Positions 59,201-64,000 of a DNA stretch of 64,000 nucleotides are shown here, in pieces. Each line of letters starts with the position of its first letter. The stretch's first letter is position 1. Both the position numbers and the translations under genes were made by a program. The notes beneath the pieces are model-generated. The model did not search any database. It worked only from the letters and a program-made list of their open reading frames with translations, and was not told the DNA's origin. Location: NCBI RefSeq assembly GCF_032854445.1, contig NC_088304.1, positions 8,381,704 through 8,445,703 on the forward strand, given 5' to 3'. The stretch comes from Liolophura sinensis. Lineage: Eukaryota; Mollusca; Polyplacophora; Chitonida; Chitonidae.

Positions 59201-60095
59201 ACATTTCTCACATGGAATCTTTTCATGCTGATCTCGGAAGTGTTGCTCAACTTCTGCTTTCGGTATGGGTTCTTCACAGTTCTTACACAAGACAATGTGA
59301 CGGAAACAGTGGGCTTCATGCATCACAAAATTGACAGCTGATATATCTTTTTTGCTGCAAACATCGGAGAAGCTCATCAGGGTTATGGTTATCCTTCATT
59401 TAATAATAACTTTTTTATTTATATGATCGGTGTTTTATGCCGTACTGAAGAATATTTCACTTATACGACGGCGACCAGCATTATGGAGAGAGGAAACTGG
59501 GCAGAGCCCGGGGGAAGCCACGACCATCCGCAGCTTGCTGACAGACCTTTCACTTAATAATAAAGACCATGAATACGCATGTGTAACACAAATGATTACT
59601 TCTGTTGACATCACCATTAGAAATTTACCATCTCTTCTAAAATTATATTGGCATGTTTGTTTATGAATCTTATTTCAGCATTTCTTAACATTTTCTTTCT
59701 CATTTTTTCAAAGCTACATGTACATGTAAATCTGCAACATTCAACTTTTAAGTCCCTCAGAGCTTCTTCATAACATTTCAAAAAGGTAACAGCTTTAAGT
59801 TCAAAGATGGTACATTCAGACAATTGCATAAGTTTTCTCAAGGTATTACTCAAAGCCAAGTACTAATGAAAACAACATTTGAATCAATCAAACATAAATT
59901 TCAGCTTCTGTAGCCTTGACACCAGTATAAAGCAGTTGTACAAATGATGTGTCAGAACAATTCTCGCCATATCCACTCTAAAACAGCTGCATATTACGCA
60001 TGTAGTCAGAGGTAGCTTGGATTGGAAAGTGAAAGTTGTAGGCCTACTTACCAGTTGCCACAAAACTTCATGACCTGTTCTTCCGAGTCGGCCAT
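47256..60095 (-). CDS. TRAFD1: TRAF-type zinc finger domain-containing protein 1 (TRAFD1-like), complete
   Basis: Ten exons in transcription order: 60052-60095, 59162-59354, 58237-58759, 57168-57392, 56020-56090, 54259-54416, 52646-52745, 50952-51562, 48924-49161 and 47256-47297. All phases fit, giving 734 residues (human TRAFD1 582). The N-terminus (about 12-150) is a run of Cys/His fingers: FCGNCKKD, VLCKNCEEPIPK, IPCEKCGQQ, KCLYCDLEFPKSDL, DYCGSRTEQCPKCSQ. Two later PCEFC fingers are IPCEFCGEPLPADMVVQHQ (about 334-352) and LPCEFCKALLPLDFLVQHQ (about 420-438), as in TRAFD1. An LDYLLALHLAQDLNS segment resembles the UIM-like LDFMLALSLQ of the human protein. The C-terminal third is Ser/Arg/Pro-rich and disordered. 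TRAFD1 (FLN29) is a cytoplasmic negative-feedback regulator of TRAF6 and RIG-I-like signalling. XAF1 is the alternative relative, but the PCEFC pair favours TRAFD1. Confidence 0.95.
47513..47643. mobile_element. Short inverted-repeat element, partner of 1917-2015
   Basis: The ends agccactttcacaaaactt and (antisense) aaccactttcacaaaaaagt are complementary. The core has gcatcgccttatggcgttag. It is in the last TRAFD1 intron and is interrupted at its right end by a SINE. Confidence 0.65.
47644..47897 (-). mobile_element. SINE family A nested in an inverted-repeat element
   Basis: Antisense full-length copy from tttatttatctgatttgtgc to gagccatggaggccccc. It is flanked by agtggttttgta (just before the insert, about 47632-47643, and again at 47899-47910). 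The target duplication lies in the end of the element at 47513, so the SINE is the younger insertion. Confidence 0.9.
47993..48645. repeat. 43/45-bp minisatellite with repeated CACGTG motif in TRAFD1 last intron
   Basis: About 14 units, each with two palindromes: cttagctaag and either acacgtgt (45-bp units) or acatgt / aacgtgtt (43-bp units). A typical unit is gtcacttagctaagtgcaca, aaacacgtgttgtagagcca, tacac. It lies in the 1.6-kb intron between exons 9 and 10. Confidence 0.95.
49163..49748. mobile_element. TTAA-type foldback element abutting the TRAFD1 exon 9 acceptor
   Basis: The left arm (TTAAGGAGAAGAAAACATAA, from 49167) and the right arm (antisense, ending ctttaa near 49748) share GGAGAAAACATAAAAA, ATG and CAGATGAAAGAG. 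An inner inverted pair, gggaccaacttttggtattt and antisense aataccaaaaggtggtccc, lies near 49295 and 49590. The left edge is within about 5 bp of the exon 9 splice acceptor (49162). Confidence 0.65.
50482..50790 (+). mobile_element. SINE family B, tail-truncated
   Basis: Head ggccccgataccacagttgg tagagcacccgc, body aggaagttgtaatttcctca, ending abruptly at catatgactgaaaaattt without the gttaaacc end. It is in TRAFD1 intron 8. Confidence 0.85.
52818..53035. repeat. 25-bp minisatellite in TRAFD1 intron 6
   Basis: About eight units of caagtcactggggcaacttt gtggg, with the last ones drifting (gttactggggcaattttgtgg). It lies 75 bp upstream of exon 7 on the gene strand. Confidence 0.95.
54870..55045 (-). 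repeat. Direct ~90-bp duplication with tRNA B-box-like sequence
   Basis: aaaggatacacctagatttg aactctcatctctgta at about 54878 recurs at about 54966 with few changes. On the minus strand each copy holds gagttcaaatcca, a good tRNA B box, so it is probably a duplicated SINE head. It is in TRAFD1 intron 5. Confidence 0.6.
55249..55526 (+). mobile_element. SINE family A, full length with target duplication
   Basis: The 11-bp direct repeat taaaatggaac flanks it (55238-55248 and 55527-55537). Head ggagcctccatggtagaggg, tail gtagaacaccaatcaaataa followed by an (aaat)n tail. It is in TRAFD1 intron 5, antisense to the gene. Confidence 0.95.
55808..55902 (-). mobile_element. SINE family A tail fragment
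   Basis: Antisense ttatttattttattgctgtt, ttatgttgtattcaggaata and ccagcattatggtgggagca. The rest is missing. Confidence 0.75.
56370..56985 (+). repeat. Dispersed repeat (family D), copy 2
   Basis: Ends resemble those of 41942-42318 (aagattatggttctatgcca at the left, cacattaagaaataaaacca aag at the right) with extra, less AT-rich DNA inside. It is in TRAFD1 intron 4. Confidence 0.5.
57922..58165 (-). mobile_element. SINE family A in TRAFD1 intron 3
   Basis: Antisense tail ttatttatctgactgctgtt, body gaccatccacaggttgctgg and head half gtgagaggctcctggttcat. It begins about 70 bp past the exon 3 donor (58236), so the open frame of exon 3 appears to run on into SINE sequence. A second degraded tail lies near 57600-57660. 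Confidence 0.8.
59413..59550 (-). mobile_element. SINE family A, 3' half
   Basis: Antisense ttatatgatcggtgttttat, gccgtactgaagaatatttc, cttatacgacggcgaccagc and ctgggcagagcccgggggaa, stopping near 59550. It is close to consensus and lies 60 bp upstream of TRAFD1 exon 2. Confidence 0.85.
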
Positions 60096-60678
60096 TCTGC
60101 TAACTTTTCACTCTGCCTACTGATAAATCACCGATAAATCACCTGAACTGCCTATAGGCTATAGCGAATCGATATATTCCACCATGTTTCAGATACGCCT
60201 CAATCAAGAAATGCCTGTCAAACGCTTGAATCAGGGCACAACAGAAGGAGGATTTGACGTTTGAAACAAGCAAAAGATACACTTTTGATTCAATCGAAAC
60301 TATTGTCCTCGTTAGAATTATTCAGTTAACGTCTCAAATCGTTTTGGGTCTGTCCGTCTTGTATCTGTCGACATTTGAATCCCAAACCAGACAAATTCAG
60401 GTTGATTTTTTTTTTTACCGGAGTCCAGACGTATCAGTCGTCCTGAAAACATTACACAGGCCAAAACCAAAACATTTTACCACTTCCTTCCCGTCCGTGC
60501 TACGTGGCTTTCGATTGGTTTATCCGCATGTATCACTAAATGGTATTGGCTAGGCTTCTGACTAGCCGCTAGATGGCGTTAAAAATTTCACTTCCGGATC
60601 GGCTGCACGTGTTGTCAGATTTTGATCCTGAAAATTTCATCAGTTCATTTTTTTTAAGGATTCGGGAGTAATAGCACA
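60096..60678. promoter_or_regulatory. Bidirectional promoter region of TRAFD1 and TIMM10
   Basis: Only 583 bp separate the two start codons. The TIMM10 side has an ETS-type site CACTTCCGGAT at 60589-60599, an E-box CACGTG at 60606-60611 and two ATTGG (inverted CCAAT) motifs near 60513 and 60545. ETS sites close to the cap are typical of nuclear genes for mitochondrial proteins. On the TRAFD1 side a gaaacaagcaaaag string near 60263 is a weak interferon-response-like match only. Confidence 0.55.
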
Positions 60679-61575
60679 ATGGCTGGTTTGAGTGAAGCAC
60701 AAATGAAGCTTGTTGGTGACCTGGAGTTAGAAATGATGGCAGACATGTACAACAGGTCTGTACGTGTATTTTTGCGGCTGGTTTACTTTTGTAAATTGAC
60801 GTTCTCTGATTCTGTAGACTGCTGAGCGCTGTTCATTATTTGATAGGAGGCCAGTATATCATTACAACATGTGTACACTCAGTGAATCGAATGCCTGATT
60901 CGTCAGACTGCAAGCTATGCCTGATTTATTTGGCTGGCTATGCGCCTTTTTTTTTCAAATCATTATGATGTCAGTATTCAATAAAATGTATCTGCTTGAG
61001 CGATTGTCCAGTTGTAAACACAGTACATATCTTTATGTGGATCTGTTACAGTCTGTTTGAATATAAGCGCTTTACTGTAGTATGATCTTAAGTCATAAAC
61101 ATCTAGCTCTCAAATACTAGCGAACATCTTCAAAACTTAAGTGAGTGGCAAGTACTCTAACTTACATGTAAATGTAAAGTGTAATTGGAAAATATAATTC
61201 TGTTGTGTGAGGTGCACTCTGAGTTTTTGTAAGTATATATATTTCTTACATATTAAAGGTCAATTGAGGCAATTTTTGACAATCTGAATATAAATTATCC
61301 CGTCGCTTATGGTAGTAAGAATAGCTTAACCTTTCACCATCTTTTCTGCTTCTGTCACCAGAATGACAAATTCCTGTCAGAAGAAATGTATCCCTCCAAA
61401 ATACAAAGACTCTGAACTGAACAAAGGAGAGGCAGTCTGCTTGGACCGGTGTGTAGCAAAGTACCTAGAGATTCATGACAAAATAGGGAAAAAATTGACA
61501 GCTATATCCCAGCAAGATGAACAGACAATGAAGAAGATGCAGGGACAGTTGCAAACTCCACAGACATTTACGTAG
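60679..61575 (+). CDS. TIMM10: Mitochondrial import inner membrane translocase subunit Tim10
   Basis: Exons 60679-60755 and 61362-61575 (gt/ag) give 96 residues, the usual size for the family. [16 protein letters not shown] and the second half [20 protein letters not shown] match human TIMM10 closely. The twin CX3C motifs are C31-x3-C35 and C52-x3-C56, which form two disulphides. Tim10 pairs with Tim9 as a hexameric chaperone in the intermembrane space, handing hydrophobic carrier proteins to the TIM22 complex. The start is the first ATG (acaatggct context), followed at once by the conserved helix region [10 protein letters not shown]. There is no cleavable presequence, as expected for proteins imported by the MIA40 route. 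The small-TIM paralogues TIMM9, 8 and 13 fit less well. Confidence 0.98.
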
Positions 61576-62914
61576 CTGTAGACACTTAGTGTGTTAGGAA
61601 CAATTGTTTGAATTCCACAGGTGACCGAATGTTTCCAGAGGTCAGGTGACAGGTGACAGTTTATATGAAAACATTTGTTCATGTGACAAAGCCTTCTGTG
61701 CTGGAGGCTATTTTATTTGAGACAGGCCAGATCTCTAGCCTCACAATATGTTGACACCACATTGTGATTTTCAACTCTCATTAATTAATGTGGCATATTG
61801 TGTGTCATATATAGAGGGTCATGCTAGCAGTAAGTGATAGGATTACCATAGGAGTGACTTTATTACCTGGGATATTTTTCGTTATGTGATGTGAGTTTAG
61901 AAGAGAAGGTATTTGTTTTGAGGCTGACAGACAAAGATACAGGTGATGATGTCCCTAGCCTTAAGACTTGTTAGAAACTCTGTAGCAGTGCGTGACAAAT
62001 GATTATCATCGAACCGTTAGTGTGTGAGAGTGACTTTTATTATACGGATCCATAACCAGTATTCCAAAGTATGTCAAAGATTTCCATTTTCGAAAACAGG
62101 GTATCTATATTCCAAAAGCATTCAATGTGGAACATTTATTGTGTCTTTACAATTACAAATTTGGCAAAGCTTTTGGATAACTCAGTGGGCCAGCTGTTGG
62201 GATTGACAACGAGATGTTTGAATAAGGATATTACATGATCAGTGTTCAATGCTAGCTGGGGAAATGGAGATACCTAGGGTTTGACAACACCACCCTGTGC
62301 AAATCATTTGCATGGTGCTTTTTTTTTGTGTGTCCTTTTTAGATATACAGTTTGAATCAAAAACCTAAATGCAACAGAGACATATTATCAGTCATGCAAA
62401 TTAGGTATTAAAATATACGTGTATATGGTTGAAAGAGTCAGAGTGTGTTTGCGATCATTGTGATATGGCATAGAGTCCAGAAATAAGGAAGGCCATCATT
62501 GAAAATATGTAGTGTTCCTGTAACTTGACCAGCCCTACTAAAATATGACCTACTATTCAAAATTTTATTCAAATTTTGGTAAAAGTTTTATTTTTTTTTT
62601 CTCATGGTTATGTTTCTTAAAATCCCTACTGTTTTCATGGGTCAGAATAATAAGAAAAAGATTCTCTGCAGACCTATCTTTTTTCTTTTGATAAGTTGTG
62701 CCCAACAAAGGTTTTTTTTAAGATGGCCTACAATAATTTTTATAGGGAATGCCTTCATGTGGAATCGAGCTAACCACTTTGTTACAATGTCATGACAACA
62801 GCTCTTTGTTAAGTATGGTATAAAGATATATTTATAAGTTAACAACAGGTGTTGTGGTGATGGTAGTTACTGTGTGAATGCTATTTCAAATTTTTCACCT
62901 TCATTTGCTTGTAG
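61576..62914. other. TIMM10 3' flank, no gene seen
   Basis: AT-rich sequence probably containing the TIMM10 3' UTR. No clear AATAAA close to the stop, no repeat with recognisable ends and no supported ORF. Confidence 0.5.
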
Positions 62915-63222
62915 GCCGCATCAGTGGCCTAATAGTTAGAGAGCCTGCCTTGAAGTCAGGAGACCTCGGGATCAAACCCAGGTTCGACGTTTTGCGGCCT
63001 GGCTTAGTGCTCAAGGAAACAGGATTGGTTGGCTCGGTGTAATGTGACTGGGTGGGGTGTCATACATGATACTTCAGTGGCGGCAGCACTTTGGCAGTAT
63101 GGACTTGCCCTGCCACAAGAAGACACATTATATGTTCACTCACCTATAGAATCTTCGTGATCATATGACTGATATTGTTAAGTGTGATGTAAAATCCCAA
63201 GTATTCATTCATTCATTCATTG
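62915..63222 (+). mobile_element. SINE family C, full length
   Basis: Head gccgcatcagtggcctaata gttagagagcct has GAA at the anticodon position, B box gggatcaaacccagg, block cttgccctgccacaagaaga and tail tgactgatattgttaagtgt gatgtaaaatcccaag, then (cattc)n. The flanking strings catttgcttg and cattggcttg may be a decayed target duplication. Confidence 0.85.
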
Positions 63223-63950
63223 GCTTGGAAGTATGTGAAAAGAATTGGAAATATTAGAGATCTTGTAGTGTAGAACAGGGGCAGATAACTGCATCAAGGG
63301 CACATTTCGTAGTCTGAAACAAATTCTAGGTCTGATATGTGGTGAATTTTTATTCATGGTTGTATAAATACATTTATATTGTTGAAATGGAGGCAAGGAT
63401 GATATAATAATAAGGAAATTTATCTTGAGAGTTCTGTTTTAGTTGCACTATAATGTTCATAAATCTGATCAAGGACAAGAAGGTTATGAACTCTGGTTCA
63501 CCTGCAAGAAGATCCCCATGATGGAAACCTCCTTTTTTGTAAGCAGTAGACCTGGCTTCGATTCTGCTGCTGGGGTGAGATGTTCCATCTGGTATCCTTG
63601 GTATGGAATTCAAATTTTAGCAGCAGTAAATATACAAAAATAATCATGCATCAGACAAATTCTGGTTTCATTGTACAGCAACAGTCGCATGCAAGATGTG
63701 TGAATTTCTGTATCCTTCAGTCTATGGCAGATGGATCTGTTGACTTTGTTATCTCCCACTGTTAGGCTGTTGGCAACAATGACGTCACCAAAACGATTCA
63801 TCAACACATCAGCCATCTGTGTTTTGATTGGTGGGACTTCTGCTCAATACATTCATTTTCTGGCTATTCGTTAAGAGTCTAGACATGTATGGTCAGTCTC
63901 GTCCAATATAATGGTTACGGACTTCTGCCATCTTGTCAATGAGTAACCGG
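63223..63950. other. Intergenic DNA, no gene seen
   Basis: No exon or repeat with recognisable ends. The short ORFs in this interval lack family similarity. The stretch gactttgttatctcccactg near 63741 has no assigned role. Confidence 0.4.
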
Positions 63951-64000
63951 GGGCCTCCGTGGCTCAGTCGGTTAGCGCGCTAGCGCAGCGTAATGACCCA
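63951..64000 (+). mobile_element. SINE family A, cut by the window edge
   Basis: gcctccgtggctcagtcggt tagcgcgctagcgcagcgta atgaccca matches the head of the 15395 copy almost perfectly. It is the best A-box example in the window. Confidence 0.9.

Overview
The window is nuclear DNA from an invertebrate animal. Genes are split by GT-AG introns of 0.1 to 4 kb, intergenic space is AT-rich, and short tRNA-derived repeats (SINEs) are dense. Many SINEs share a 3' tail ending in a 'gtacggcgtaaaacacc'-like motif. The protein sequences and these SINEs suggest a lophotrochozoan, most likely a mollusc, but the species cannot be named from sequence alone.

Six protein-coding genes alternate strictly in strand. 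From left to right they are: (1) minus, 49-8189, seven internal exons of a TMEM132-family membrane protein whose C-terminal exons lie beyond the left edge and whose signal-peptide exon was not found; (2) plus, 14247-22738, a zinc-finger and coiled-coil protein not recognised as a named family; (3) minus, 27519-33683, ribosomal protein eL6 (RPL6), complete; (4) plus, 34812-43591, INO80 complex subunit E (INO80E), complete; (5) minus, 47256-60095, TRAFD1-like protein with TRAF-type zinc fingers, complete in ten exons; (6) plus, 60679-61575, mitochondrial import chaperone TIMM10, complete in two exons. Neighbours are alternately divergent and convergent, so promoters are probably shared by TMEM132/zinc finger (very loosely), RPL6/INO80E (1.1 kb) and TRAFD1/TIMM10 (583 bp, with ETS and E-box motifs). 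All splice junctions given were checked by hand for reading-frame continuity.

The remaining DNA is mostly introns and intergenic sequence full of repeats. These include at least three SINE families with different tRNA-like heads but related 3' tails, TTAA-flanked foldback elements, other inverted-repeat elements, and a ~174-bp satellite at two sites 35 kb apart in opposite orientation. There are many minisatellites. Three tandem arrays are unusual because they appear to derive from gene parts: a splice-donor junction in TMEM132, a whole coiled-coil exon with its donor in the zinc-finger gene, and the last codons plus stop of INO80E. The genes do not form one pathway; they are mainly housekeeping functions (translation, chromatin, mitochondrial import) with one innate-immunity regulator and one membrane protein. 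I found no obvious new multi-gene system. The most novel observations are the exon-derived arrays, the foldback family touching a TRAFD1 splice acceptor, and the unnamed zinc-finger protein.
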